Assembly: GCA_034509735.1 (NCBI GenBank)
Contig: JACGWO010000001.1
Location: 31,685,966-31,749,965, forward strand
Direction: 5' to 3'
DNA from: Sesamum alatum
Lineage: Eukaryota; Streptophyta; Magnoliopsida; Lamiales; Pedaliaceae
Length of the DNA: 64,000 nucleotides
In this document: positions 24,096 to 36,690 of the stretch, in pieces
Layout of the letters: every line of letters starts with the position of its first letter
How positions within the stretch are numbered: position 1 is the first letter of the stretch
Position numbers and translations under genes: made by a program
The notes under the pieces: model-generated
The model's database searches: none
Seen by the model: the letters and a program-made list of their open reading frames with translations, nothing else
Told to the model about the DNA's origin: nothing

Positions 24096-25014
24096 CAACA
24101 GTTAAACAGAAAAACATTCAGTAGATTATAACAATATTATGTTCAAGTTAAGACTTGGTCCTTTAGCCATTAACCCCTCCCACTATTTCTACAAAAGCCC
24201 ATCACTATCAAATGGGGTTTTGGAAAACCATTTCCTCGTAGGCTTGGGATCCACAAGCGCAATTCTCCATGCCCCGCCTTTACGATTCACAAGGGGAAGC
24301 CTCGTGGGAGGTATCTAATACCATTCTCATCCGACGAGATTCCCAAGATATTCTGCCTCACCTCTTAACATGATCCCGAGGACTCCAAGGGAATTATGCT
24401 ACTCGATGTTAGGCCCAAACCATCAACCAAATCATACCTCAACTGTCACCCCCCACGACTCGTGAGACAGGGAAACAGTGACGGTACTCTTTGTTCATAA
24501 CAACGGTGCAGCTTTCCTCTATTTCAAATGTGCCACGACTCGTGAGACCACACTTGGGTAACGGTAGCTTCCTCGTGACATTGCTATGGATGGAAGGCTT
24601 GGACATATCAAAACTATTTTGATCCAAGTCCATCATGGGCCTAATATTTCAACTTGATCCAACCAAGTGAAAGTTCGAAATTATTGACCGAGACCTCATC
24701 ACATTAGTATTTTGCATGCATAATATCCAATATTACAAAGCATTTAAATAAATGCATTGCTTGCAAGTAAATCTTGCATACCCTTATTGGATGATCACGA
24801 GCTCAACCTATGTGACCCACTGAGCCCACAATGAGTCTATGGTCTGTCTAGGATGGTCCTACACTATTACAACGAATTAATCCAATGCCATGCCAATGGG
24901 CCTTCTACTCTATTTGTTTCGCCTTGATGTCTCACCTTGGGCCTCCGTCCAACGTAGGCCTCCTTTTTCTCCGTGGTCTTGCCTTATTATACATATAATG
25001 TAAAACCTCACCAA
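24096..25014 (-). other. Element G leader, gag-proximal part
   Basis: Holds the conserved leader elements on the minus strand: AAATAGTGGGAGG (24176-24188), the paired 16-nt motif (24453-24468 and 24533-24548, 80 nt apart) and the hairpin (24814-24837). It ends at the F insertion; the 5 bases ACCAA (25010-25014) are repeated at 35498-35502. Confidence 0.75.
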
Positions 25015-27222
25015 TGTTAGAATAGGTGACCAGAAAGCTACTAGGTTTGGCAATTTGTAACCTATTCGACAACTTGATGTAAATGTAATATTATTATGTG
25101 ATGTATATGTCACTATTGGTACCTACTTTGTTGAGCTCATTTTACATATGTTAAAATGGTGTTTTACTTATATCACAACAAAGCCCACAGACCACGATTA
25201 ACAACTAATGCAGTTGGGCCACGCATTGGATGGTGGTCATGAAACCAACTGATTGAAAGTTGGGTCTGAAACGTTCCAAGTTGAGGACCTCGAGACAGAG
25301 CATCAAGAGTCCTATTGAGACTTGTATCAAGAGTCGTGTTTATTGGATGAGTGTCGTGTTTCATCGATGACAGGCGTGGGACGCCTACACGATCTTGATG
25401 GGTTGGTCGACTGGGGTCGAGCCGACTGGACTGACTCGCGGGGATCATCATATGGAAGCCTTGGAGGCTTAGTCGGTATGATTGAATTTCCCCGGTTTCG
25501 ATAGTATGGGAGTAGTCCTCAGACTTGAGGAACCTTGGCAGTCATGTACACAGGCCAGCTATATCTTGGATTTGACGAGAGGTGATCATTCTGTAAGATG
25601 GTCATTATAAGCCTTGTGCAGTGCAGTCGGAATGTGTAGCAAGGATGGAGCGTTTCAAGAAGAGGATCCGTCCCCTATCAATATGTGATAGAGGTATCTC
25701 CTATGCACTCGCAGACACGTTCATGATGTTTAAAGTTGTGGCCACAGTGGTTGGTCGAACAGGGAATGGTTTCACGTATCGACGTAATGAAGCATGCGTA
25801 GTCTCGAGTATTAAGCATAGATGCCTAGTCAAGGATGGGAACCGATGCCCAATTCCATACCCTAGACTAAGGCCGGGAGACAGTAGATGGAAGGACCGTA
25901 CCCGTACGAAATTGACTCCTAAATGTTCACGCCAACATTCATCTAGTCTCTAGTGCCATGGACCGTTGCTAGACGGCCACCCACGGTAACGGGCCTTGTG
26001 GGACACGGGCCCAAGTCTAGCTGAGGGTGAACCCAAAGGGTCACACAAAAATCACCTAGAAGGTTGAGAGATTGACTTGGAGTCAATCTCGAAGGATAAA
26101 TAAGTAATTGAATTACTTAAAGGATAGTCCATTGGATGGACGGGCTGATATTGTATCGGGCCCTCGTTTAATCGGTAAATTGGATTTATCGATTAATCAT
26201 GGAAAGTCGAGATGTTGGATCTTTTGATTGGATTAAAAGATCAACGGGAATTATTTAAGTGGACATTAAATTAGATTTAATTATGGGCTCGTCGTAATTG
26301 AATTACGGTAAAACCCGGTCTGTTAAATTTTGACCCGAGAGGATAATTAATTCCTATTTTGGAATAGGAAGAAGTTGGACTTCTTTCCATATTGAGCATG
26401 GCCGAAAATGCTCCCTTGGAGGAAGCAAAATTCAGCCATGTTGCATGCAAGGTGGCGGTTGACTTGTCTCTTTTGGTAAAAGACAAATCAACTCCAATCA
26501 AGCCCTTCCCTTTTGGTATGATTTGATCATACCTTAAAAGTTGGTAGGCTTGATTGAAGAATTAATGGTGATTGATTGGGATGTATCTAGACATCCTTGG
26601 ATGAACCTTGACACATTCCAATAATCACATTAATTATGTATATATATGAGTATATACAACACCTTGTGTATTAGAATCATAATTCATCTTTTCAAGGAAA
26701 AGAGAAGACAAAATTCGGCCTCCTCTCTCCCTGAAACTCTCGGCCACTCTCTCCCTCCTTTACCTTTGTTTTTCAATTGATCTTGGATCAAAAGGGAAGA
26801 ACAAAGAAGTTTTAAGAAGAACAATAATTCATAGTGTTCATCTTCTTAAAACGGATTGCTTCAAAAACCCGTTTTCTTCTAGCAAGGAGACCGTGTGTTT
26901 TACTTCCGGTGTGGTGTGGATCACCTTTGGAGAATCCATACGTTTGGAATTTGTGAATATTCCGGAGAAGGAAGAAGGCAAGTAGCCGCACATACGTGAA
27001 ATCAACAAAGGTAACGGTTTTATTACGCTTTAGTAGATTTACATTTTATCTATGCCCTATGTATTATATGCTTCTTTATTAATACATTCTACATCGAACA
27101 CCCGGTTGAGCACCCAAGGGTACACCCCTTGGGATCACGTTTATTTAAATTGTTTAAATTTACGTACCTTTTATGCTTTCTCGCTTCCGCTCACGCTCCC
27201 GGGCGGATCCGCTTGTCCTTCA
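25015..27222 (+). repeat. Element F 5' LTR
   Basis: 2208 bases from TGTTAGAATAGGTGACC to CTTGTCCTTCA. It is about 90% alike to the 3' LTR by eye, which implies an old insertion. It contains an open frame of 110 codons at 25621-25953 with partial counterparts in other copies, two small hairpins near 26457-26550, and a TATA-like run near 26635-26655. Confidence 0.9.
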
Positions 27223-27224
27223 AG

Positions 27225-27240
27225 TAGTATCAGAGCCCGG
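27225..27240 (+). promoter_or_regulatory. Element F primer-binding site (variant)
   Basis: Reads TAGTATCAGAGCCCGG where the other copies have TGGTATCAGAGCCCGG, a G-to-A change at the second base of the initiator-tRNA complement. It lies two bases after the LTR. Confidence 0.85.
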
Positions 27241-29131
27241 TTCGCTGTAAGGGGCATAGATCTATGTGCTTGTCATGATCTACTTGCTTTTACGGCTTTA
27301 ATGGCATGTTAGATTGCATGAATATATGAATAAATAAGATGATTCAATTGTTTAAATTTGATGGACGTTTAGCATGCTTATTTTCTTAGATTGGATCTAG
27401 AATTGCATGCCCGTTATCAGTTTATTACTGTTGATTTGTGTTGAAAAGAATGTCGAAAAAATATGGAAAAATGGACAGTAGTGGCAGCAGTTGGTTCCCG
27501 CCCCTGTCGGCCGGTCACTAGCTAGCAGGCACGCTGCCGGGCGCGTGCGGGCTCACGCCTGCGCGCAGGACTGGTCGGCGTGCTTGCCAGCGTGCGTGCT
27601 AGCAGGGCGGCCGTGCATACCGCGGCCGCGCGCGATGTGCACAGGCATGCCGTTGCCGGCCGAGGCCAGCGCGGCACAGGGACAGGGCGCGCAGCTAGCC
27701 GGCAAGCACAACGGCTGGGCCGTTTTGTGCCGTGCTTCGACGTTTTCTGAAAATTTGATTTTCTGTTTTTTTTTTCTGCACATTATTCTGAAAATGTATT
27801 AATTTTGCACATTTGATTTTGGAATAATTGGATTGTTCCTTAGATCAAGTTTGCTTAATTAATTTGGGATTAATACATGCATTGGATGCATTGTTTATAA
27901 TGTCCATTGAATTTGAAATTTGAATTTTATATATTGTTTATGTATTTATGCTTTGTGATGTTGGACATCACTTGGATATTTGAAATATCCATTGTTAAAT
28001 CATGATTATTTGGAATAATTATGTTATGTGCGTTGATGGGATCAACATGGGATGATCACAAAAGCGCTATACCGTGTGTATGGATGAATGTATGATTATT
28101 TACATTTTTGTTGGGTGGGGCCTGCGTGCCTCTTGTTTTTGGGTATCATCTCCCGTATTTTAGCCTTATGATGTTAAGGCTTATTTTTATTTCCCATGTA
28201 TTACTTTCAATTGCAATGAGAGTCGATAGGATTGGTGAGTTTTTTATTTTAACAAGCTTATGGAGTCGGTGACCCAAGGTGGAGCATCAAGGCGTGAAAC
28301 AAGAGCATTACAAGGCCCATTGGAATGACAATGGGTATATTATTTTTTAATAATACAGGGCCACCCTAGACAGACCATAGACTCACTGCGGGCTCAGTGG
28401 GTTGCATAGGTTGGGCTTGTGATCATCCTAGCAGGGCTATGCTATGTTTTCTGCATGCGGCGTATTTATTTATCGCTTTAAATATTGGATATTTATACAT
28501 GCTAAAACACCTTAATGTGATGAGGTCTCGGTCATTCATTAAGCTCTCATTTGGTTGGACCAAATTAAATATTAGGCCCAAAACGGACTTGGATCAAAAT
28601 GGTTTTGATCTGTCCGAGCCTTCCATCCACAACAATGTGGTGAGGAAGCTACCACTACCCAAGTGTGGTCTCACGAGTCGTGGCACACTTAGACTAGGGG
28701 AAAGTTGTACCACTGTTGTGAACAAAGAGACTGCACTCGTTGTTTCCCTGTCTCACGAGTCGTGGGGGGCGACAGTTTGAAGCATGATTTGGTTGATGGG
28801 TCGGGCCCAACACTGAGTAACATGGTTTGCTTGGAGTCCTTGGAACCATGCGAATAGGTGAGGCAAAATATCTTGGGAATTTCATTGGATGAGAATGATA
28901 TTGGATATCTCCCACGAGGTCTTCTTCATGTGAATCGTAAAAGCGGGGCATGGAGATTACGCTTGTGACTCCCAAGCCTACTAGAAAATGGTTTCTCGAA
29001 ACTACGCTTGAGAGTGGCGGACTTTTGTATAAATAGTGGGAGGGTTAAAGACTAAAAGACCATGTCTTCAACTTAAAAAATAATATTATCATCATCTGCT
29101 AATTTCTGCTTTGCATTTTATAAATGTAGAT
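27241..29131 (+). other. Element F leader
   Basis: About 1.9 kb, non-coding. GC-rich island at about 27495-27720; hairpin at 28380-28403; paired 16-nt motif GTCTCACGAGTCGTGG at 28668-28683 and 28750-28765 (82 nt apart); TATAAATAGTGGGAGG at 29028-29043, 89 bases before gag. Same order as in A, H, G and B. Confidence 0.75.
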
Positions 29132-31267
29132 ATGTCTAAGAATCCATTAACCATGGTACTTGAGACTAATAAGTTCAAAGGAATGAACTACTTGGACTGA
29201 CTGAGGAACCTGACGATTGTCCTCGATTTCGAGAACCAAGGCTACGTCTTGGACGGATCGCTGCCGAGCGACTTACCGGAGGGGTCCATGCCAGAAGAAC
29301 GTTTGACGTTCGAGAAATGGCACGAGGACAACCAAAAAGTACGCAGTATCATATTGGCTTCGATGTCTAACGACATCCTAAAGCAATATGAGAGACTGGA
29401 CAACGTCTCTGCCATAATGCTCCGCATGAACGAGGTTTATGTTGTTCCGGATAGGCATATTAGATATGCCGCCACAAAAGCATTCTTTGGCACCAAGCTT
29501 GCTGAAGGATCATCTGTACAAAGTCATGGGGTTAAGATGCTCTCCCTAGTGGAGAAACTCGAGGACCTTAAGGTTGGGCTTAACAATCCCGGTCCTCGAC
29601 AAGGAGGGATATTCATTTACCATCAATAAAAATGGTTTTTCATTATAAAGGGTGGTATTTCTCATTTGCTTGGTACATTGGTAAATGGTCTGTACATACT
29701 TCAATAGTCTAATTGGATTATGACTGCGGAACAAAAACCAAAACGTGATGATCATGATAACCCACAGATATGGCATGCGAGGTTGGATCACATTTTTAAA
29801 GATAGGATAAGAAGGTTGGTGGATTCAACGAGTCTAGAAATAGACGATTTGGACAATCTACCGAACTGTGAATCCTGTCTAAAGGGAAAGATGACCAAGA
29901 AATCCTTTGTTGGACAAAGCACGCTAGCCAACGGTCTGTTGGATTTGATCCATACGGACGTCTGTGCCCACTAAATACTCAGGCTAGAGGTGGGTACTCG
30001 TACTTCATAACCTTTAACGATGATCACTCACGGTATGGTTATCTTTACCTGATGAGGTACAAGTTTGAAGCCTTTGGAAGGTTTAAGGAATACAGACTTG
30101 AAGTAGAGAATCAAACAGATCGAAAGATCAAAGCCTTCGGTCAGACCGAGGTGGAGAGTATTTGAGTGGTGAGTTGACTGATTATCTAAAACAGAATGCG
30201 ATTCTCTCTCACTGGACCCCTCTTGGAACACCACAGCTTAATGGTGTGTCTGAAAGGAGGAATTGGACCTTGTTGGACATGGTCCGAGCCATGATGAGTT
30301 TTACCGAACTCCCCCTTTCCTTCTGGGGATACGCTCTTGAGACGGCGGCCAAAGTTTTGAACTTGACGCCATCTAAGAAGATATCCCAGACGCCATATGA
30401 GATATGGCATGGCAAGCCTGTCTCCTACAAATACTTGAAAGTGTGGGGTTGCTCTGCATATGTCAAGAGATTAGTAGGACATAAACTGGACTCGAGGTCT
30501 AGTTTATGTAGGTTCATCAACTATCCAATAGAAACTGCGGGGTATTATTTCTATGATCCCTTCGAGCAAAATGTTTTTGTCTCGCGAAACGCAGTGTTCT
30601 TGGAAAAGGATTTTCCATTGGATAGTCGACGCGATGGGTACTCCTTGAGGAATCAAGTGAGGTACCCAATGAGGCGGCAATGACATCTGAGTCGGTAGTT
30701 CCCACTGATAATGTTTCAGTCCTCCGTAGGTCGGCCAGAGTATCCGATGCACTTGATAGGTATGGATTTCTGGGCTTGACCGGTCAATTGGATAATGATC
30801 CAAAGACGTACGGAGAAGCGATGTTGGACATCGATTCGGATAAGTGGCTTGAGGCCATGAAATCCGAGATGGACTCGATGGGTACAAACCAGGTTCGGAC
30901 CCTAGTGGACCCACTCAAAGGGGTAAAACCCGTAGGGTGTAAATGGGTCTACAAACATAAGCTTGGAGCTGACGGGGAGGTTACAACCTTCAAAGCCAGG
31001 CTTGTGGCGAAGAGTTACACTCAGCGACCCGGGGTCGACTCTGAGGAAACCTACTCGCCCGTAGCAATGGCTAAGTCCATTCGGATACTGCTTGCCATAG
31101 CAGCATGGTATGACTATGGAATATGGCAGACGGACGTGAAAATCGCCTTCCTCAACGGTTTCGTAGAGGAAGAGATCTGTATGGATCAATCGAAAGGTTT
31201 CACCAACGGTTTCGTTGGAGAAGAGCAGAAGGTCTGGCAACTCCAAAGGTCCATCTATGGCCTCAAA

Positions 31268-32780
31268 TAGGGGTGCAAACGAGTCAAGCTCTGAGCTCGA
31301 GCTCGACGAGCATGCATTGTACAGGCTCGAGCTCGAGCTCGTAGATCACGAGCCGAGCTCACGAGCTCACAAGCCGAGCTCGAGCTTGCGAACGAGCCGA
31401 GCTCGAGTTTGGTTATTTTTTTCTCTAAAATAAACCAAAATGTCATATTTCAATACCATCTAAAACAAAAATATGAATATTGACTAATAATTCTAATATA
31501 TGGTGAATTTTGAAATAAATGCATTTTGTTGTAGTAGATATTGAAATTATAACGATAAAATTCATATGAATTGTATTAAATATGTATTTACAAAAAAATT
31601 GTCCAAATATACTAAATTATTGATTAAGCTTGTTTTTAGATAATATCAACCAAAATACCATATTTTAATTTCATCTAAAACTAAAATATGAGACATTGAT
31701 TAATAATTCTAATATATGATGAATTTCAAATAAATGCATTTTGTTGTAGTGAATATTGAAATACAACAATAAAATTCGTATGAATTGTATTAAATATTTA
31801 TTTAAAGAAAATATCAAATCGTACTAAGTTGTTTATGAAGCTTATTTTTAGATAATATAAACTAAAATACCATATTTTTAATATCATTTAAAACTAAAAT
31901 ATGAGATATTGACTAATAATTCTAATATATGATGAATTTCGAACAAATGCATTTTGTTGTAGTGAATATTGAAATACAACAATAAAATTCATACTGAATG
32001 TATTAAATATTTATTTAGAAAAAGTACCAAATCTTACTATGTTGTTGATTAATCTTGTTTTTAGATAATATAAACTAAAATACCATATTTTAATATCATC
32101 TAAGAGTAAAATATGATATATTGACTAATAATTCTAATATATGATAAATCTTGAAATAAATGCATTTTGTTGTAGTAGATATTCGAATTATAACGATATA
32201 ATTCATATGCATTATATTAAATATTTATTTATAAAATATTTACCAAATCATACTAAATTATTGATTAAACTTGCTTTTAGATAATATAAACTAAAATATC
32301 ATATTTTAGTATCATCTAAGACTGAAATATGGATTATTGACTAATAATTCTAATATATGATGAATTTTGAGATAAATACATTTTATGGAGTGGATTTTAA
32401 ATTATAACAATAAAATTCATATGCATTATACTAAATACTAATTTACAAAAAGAATATCAAAACTTACTTAAATGTTGCTTAAGCTTGTTTTTAGACAATA
32501 TAAATAAAAATACCATACTTTTTATTATATAAAATTAAAATAAAAGATATATTGTCTAATAATTCTAATATATAGTTAATTTTTAGTATAAACTTATTAT
32601 AACATTGAAATGTAATTAAATATATAAAAATATGTATAAATAAAAAATTGAAAAAAGAATTAAAAAAAAAAGGTGAGCTCACGAGCCGGCTCGCGAGCTC
32701 ACGAACATAAATGGTTGAGCTCGAGTCGAGCTCGGACTCGAGCAGGCTCGCGAGCCGGCTCGACTCAACTTGCACCCTTA
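31268..32780. mobile_element. hAT-type non-autonomous element with internal tandem array
   Basis: 1513 bases inserted in the F reverse-transcriptase gene. The 8-base target duplication GCCTCAAA (31260-31267 and 32781-32788) fits the hAT superfamily. The ends read TAGGGGTGCAAACGAG and, on the other strand, TAAGGGTGCAAGTTGAG, an imperfect inverted repeat typical of hAT ends. Subterminal GAGCTCGAGCTCG-type repeats on both sides (about 31290-31400 and 32674-32765) can fold into hairpins. There is no transposase; the interior is an AT-rich tandem array. Confidence 0.88.
31420..32640. repeat. About six tandem copies of a 213-bp AT-rich unit
   Basis: The marker CTAATAATTCTAATATA recurs at 31484, 31700, 31913, 32125, 32341 and 32556, giving periods of 216, 213, 212, 216 and 215 bases. 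Each unit also contains TAGATAATATAAAC and AAATACCATAT blocks. The last copy is more diverged. A half unit occurs alone at 19704-19812. Confidence 0.9.
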
Positions 32781-33291
32781 GCCTCAAACAAGCTTCCTAA
32801 AGCTGGAACATACGTTTTGATGAATTCATATCGGAATATGATTTCATCAAGAACGAGTCCGATCCTTGTGTATACAAGAAGATCAGTGGGAGCTCGGTTG
32901 CATTTCTAGTGCTTTACGTGGATGACATCTTGCTCATTGGGAATGATGCTAAGATGTTGGGTACCACTAAAGCTTGGTTGTCAACACAATTCTCCATGAA
33001 GGATATGGGCGAGGCATCCTACATCCTTGGCATCAAGATCTACAGGGATAGATCTAGAAGGATGTTAGGAATGGTTCAGTCCTCGTACACTGAGAAAGTT
33101 TTGAAGAGATTCAACATGGAGAACTCAATGCGAGGATTCCTTCCTTTAAGGCATGGGGTGACGTTCGGATGGACCAAGTCAGCTCCGTAGAAAACATAGC
33201 AGAACCACTTACTAAGCCCGTGTCGCAAGTTAACCATACTCAGCATCTGGATAAGATGGGTTTGAGGTCAATAGGTGATTGGCTTTAGGTC

Positions 33292-33302
33292 AAGTGGGAG
33301 AT
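33292..33302 (+). promoter_or_regulatory. Element F polypurine tract
   Basis: AAGTGGGAGAT immediately before the 3' LTR. It is the plus-strand primer site and is identical in A, C, G and F; H has AAGTGGAAGAT. Confidence 0.88.
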
Positions 33303-35497
33303 TGTAAGAATAGGTGACCAGAAAGCCAATAGATTTGGCAATTTGTAACCTATTCGACAACTTGATGTAAATGTAATATTATTATGTGATGAATTAAGTG
33401 AGTGTTCGTCACTATCGGCACTTACTTTGTTGCGCTTATTTCACATATGTTAAAACGGTGTTTTTATATCGCAACAAAGCCCACAGACCACGGTTAACAA
33501 TTGATGCAGTTGAGCCACGCATTGGATGGTGGTCCTGAAACCAACTGATTGAGAGTTGGGTCTGAAACGTTCCCAGTCGAGGACCTCGACACAAGGCATC
33601 GAGAGTCCTATTAAGACTTGCTTCAAGAATCGTGTTCATTGGATGAGTGTCGTATTTCATCGGCGACAGGCGTGGGACGCCTACACGATCTTGATGGGTT
33701 GATCGACTGGGGTCGAGCCGACTGGACTGACTCGCGGGGATTATCATATGGAAGCCTTGGAGGCTTAGTAGGTATGATTGAATTTCCCCGATTCCGATAG
33801 TATGGGAGTAGTCCTCATACTTAAGGAACCATGGCAGTCACGTACATAGGACGGATGTATCTTGGATCTGGTGAGAGGTGATCATTCTGTAAGATGGTCA
33901 TTATAAGCCTTCTCCAATGCAGTCGGAATGTCTAGCAAGGACAGTGCGTTCCAAAAAGAGGATCCGTCCCCTGTCAGTTTGTGACAGAGGTATCTCCTAT
34001 GCACTTGGAGACACGTTCATGTTGTTTAAAGTTGTGGCCACAGTGGTTGGTCGAACAGGGAATAGTTTCCTGTGTTGACGCAATGAAGCATGCGTAGTCT
34101 CAAGTATTAAGCATAGATGCCTAGTCAAGGATGGGAACCGGCACCCAATTCCATACCCTAGAATAAGGCCGGGAGACGGTAGACGGAAGGACCGTACCCG
34201 TACAGAATCGACGCCTAAATGTTCACGCCAACATTGACCTAGTCTCTAGTGTCATGGACCATTGCTAGACGGCCACCCATGGTAACGGGCCCAAGTTTAC
34301 TTGAGGGTTAACCTAAAGGGTCACACACAAATCACCAGAAGGTTGAGTGATTGACTTGGAGTCAATCTCAAAGGATAGTTAAGTAATTGGATTACTTGAG
34401 GGATAATCCATTGGATGGACGGGCCGATATTGTATCGGGCCCTCGTTTAATAGGTAATTGGATTTATCGATTAATTATGCAAAGTCGAGATGTTGGATCT
34501 TTTGATTGGATTAAAAGATCAACGAGAATTAATTAAGTGGACATTAAATTAGATTTAATTATGGGCTCGTCGTAATTGGATTACGATAAAACCCGATCCG
34601 TTAAATTTTGACCCGAGAGGAGAATTAATTTCTATTTGGAATAGGAAGAAGTTGGACTTCTTCCCATATTGAGCATGGCCGAAAATGCTCCCTTGCAGGA
34701 AGCAAAATTCAGCCATGTTACATGCAAGGTAGCGGTTGACTTTTCACTTTTGGTAAAAGACAAATCAACTCCAATCAAGCCCTTCCCTTTTGCTATGATT
34801 TGATCATACCTTAAAAGTTGGTAGGCTTGATTGAAGAATTAATGGTGATTGATTGGGATGTATCTAGACATCCTTGGATGAACCTAAACACATTCCAATA
34901 ATCACATTAATTATGTATATATATGAGTATATACAACACCTTGTGTATTAGAATCATAATTCATCTTTTCAAGGAAAAGAGAAGACAAAATTCGGCCTCC
35001 CTCTCCCTTAAACTCTCGGCCACTCTCTCCCTCCTTTACCTTTGTACTTCAATTGATCTTGGATCAAAAGGGAAGAACAAAGAAGTTTTAAGAAGAACAC
35101 TATGTCATAGTGTTCATCTTCTGAAAACCGATTCCGTCACAAACTCGTTTTCTTCTTGCAAGGAGAACGTGTGTTTTACTTCCGGTGTGGTGTGGATCAC
35201 CTTTGGAGAATTCATACATTTGGATTTTGTGAACATTCCGGAGAAGGAACAACGCAAGTAGCCGCGGATACGTGAAATCAACAAATGTAACGGTTTTATT
35301 ACGCTTTGGTAGATTTACATTTTATCTATGCCCCTATTTATTATATGCTTCTTTATTAATACATTCTATATCGAACGCCCGGTTGAGCACCCAAGGGTAC
35401 CCCTTGGGATCACATTTATTTAAATTGTTTAAATTTACGTACCTTTTACGCTTTCTCGCTTCCGCTCACGCTCCCGGGCGGATCCGCTTGTCCTTCA
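33303..35497 (+). repeat. Element F 3' LTR
   Basis: 2195 bases, starting TGTAAGAATAGGTGACC (one change from the 5' LTR start) and ending CTTGTCCTTCA, then the ACCAA duplication. It is collinear throughout with the 5' LTR. Confidence 0.9.
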
Positions 35498-36340
35498 ACC
35501 AAAAAATTCCTAACTACTCTCATTACAAGAGAAATGGAATACATGGGAAATACAAGGAAAAAGACAAGCCTTAACATCATGAGGCAAAAGTGGGAGATAA
35601 TAGTCCTAAAACAAGAGGCACGCAGGCCCCACCCAAAAGGAATTTAAAACCATACACAGGTCAATGGGCTTCGTGATCATCCCTTGTTAATCCAATTAAC
35701 TAAACACAACATAATTACATATACAATATAATCATACCCCAAATAATACAAACATGTAATAAATAAATGATATCCAATATCATTTCATAACATAATTAAA
35801 TGCAGAAAAATACATGTAAAAAATGCAATGAGAAATAGATATTAGGAACCTCGTACAACCCATGTACATTTTTTTTTTCTTTGAAAATCATTTTCAAAAT
35901 AATCTTAGGCTATTTAGTTTTAGGAAAAATCATTTTCAACTAAAATTAAATCAGTCATAAATTAAATATTTCAATAAAAACATGCAGAATGCCAGAAAAT
36001 CAATTTTTTCGAAAAAACGGCGAAAAAAACGGCCCAGCCGTTCGGCCGTGCCTGCCGGCCGCACAGCCGGCCGTGTAGGCGCCACTGCCTACGCTGCTGC
36101 TGCTGTTGTAATTTTTTTTAATCTGCACATAAAAAACTTAAATAAACACCCAGATTTCAGAAAATCCAATTTTCTAAAATTACCCAAATATCCATGATTA
36201 ATCAACATAATTAAACATACAAATTTTAACAAATAATTAAAAAAATTAAAAGCAATAAACACATGCTTTTAATGCCGATTTAAACATGTTGAACATGCTT
36301 GAACACGTAAAACATGTAATCCATAGCCACATACACCAAT
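35498..36340 (-). other. Element G leader, primer-site-proximal part
   Basis: Continuation of the G leader after the F insertion. It is collinear with H 11580-12080 on the opposite strand and includes a short GC-rich island (about 36030-36105), much smaller than in B. No gene is supported. Confidence 0.7.
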
Positions 36341-36356
36341 CCGGGCTCTGATACCA
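36341..36356 (-). promoter_or_regulatory. Element G primer-binding site
   Basis: The minus strand reads TGGTATCAGAGCCCGG, two bases from the 5' LTR end. Confidence 0.88.
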
Positions 36357-36358
36357 CT

Positions 36359-36690
36359 TGAAGGAAAGCGGATCGGCCCCAGAATGCGGCGGAAACGCGG
36401 TGGAGATAAAAAATTGTGGAACAAAAGAAATTTAAATCGCGTTCAAGGGGTGTACGCTTGAACGTTCCCGGGCTATCGGTGTATAAACGCAGAATATAAA
36501 CATATAAAATAAAACAAGCGTTCGTGGTTATAGAATAATGAAGAAATCGAGAACATAAATGTAAACTGGAATACCTTTCTCGATTTTGTATTTTGATCGG
36601 TTACACGCATTGATTCCTCCCAACGTTCGTCCACGCGAGATCCCAACGTAGAGAAATGACATGAAATGATCACCGGTGGGATCTAGGTTG
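36359..36690 (-). repeat. Element G 5' LTR, truncated
   Basis: The last about 330 bases of an LTR on the minus strand, ending CCTTCA at 36359. It is distantly similar to the U5 end of A, B and F (CCCGGG, GCTTCCGC-type blocks) and breaks off near 36690 into unrelated AT-rich DNA. Confidence 0.65.

Larger units (their letters stand above)
29132..33282 (+). pseudogene. Element F gag-pol pseudogene
   Basis: Gag starts at 29132 and has a TGA at 29198-29200 in place of Trp. It stays readable to about 29583 (DRHIRYAATKAFFGTKLAEG, SHGVKMLSLVEKL). A deletion then joins it to the region before integrase (ISHLLGTLVNGLYIL), removing the gag C terminus, zinc knuckle and most of protease. Integrase remains: zinc site HARLDHIFKDRIRRL to CESCLKGKMTKKSF, LLDLIHTDVC, and QLNGVSERRN with the catalytic Glu. 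Frameshifts lie near 29975-30160. Reverse transcriptase (30890-31267, VGCKWVYKHKLG) is interrupted by the hAT-like element and resumes at 32789 with YVDDILLIGN. After PLRHGV a deletion removes RNase H up to the C-terminal AEPLTKPVSQVNHTQHLDKM. Confidence 0.85.
25015..35497 (+). mobile_element. Copia LTR retrotransposon F, complete insertion with target duplication
   Basis: A full plus-strand insertion of 10,483 bases including a nested hAT-like element. Order: 5' LTR (25015-27222), primer site (27225-27240), leader, damaged gag-pol (29132-33282), polypurine tract (about 33292-33302), 3' LTR (33303-35497). The flanking 5-base repeat ACCAA (25010-25014, 35498-35502) is the expected target duplication, and the flanks rejoin the leader of element G. 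The coding region has a nonsense codon early in gag and large deletions in gag/protease and RNase H. Confidence 0.92.
20301..36690 (-). mobile_element. Copia LTR retrotransposon G (minus strand), split by element F
   Basis: A minus-strand copia element. From right to left: a truncated 5' LTR (36359-36690), primer site (36341-36356), leader in two parts (36340-35498 and 25014-24096), decayed gag-pol (24095-20790), polypurine tract (20779-20789) and truncated 3' LTR (20301-20778). Element F (25015-35497) interrupts the leader. Joining the leader across F reproduces the order seen in H around 12061-12180. Confidence 0.8.

Noticed and set aside
27491..27802. ORF of 103 codons in the F leader
   Set aside because: GC-rich island with an overlapping antisense ORF; no recognisable domain.
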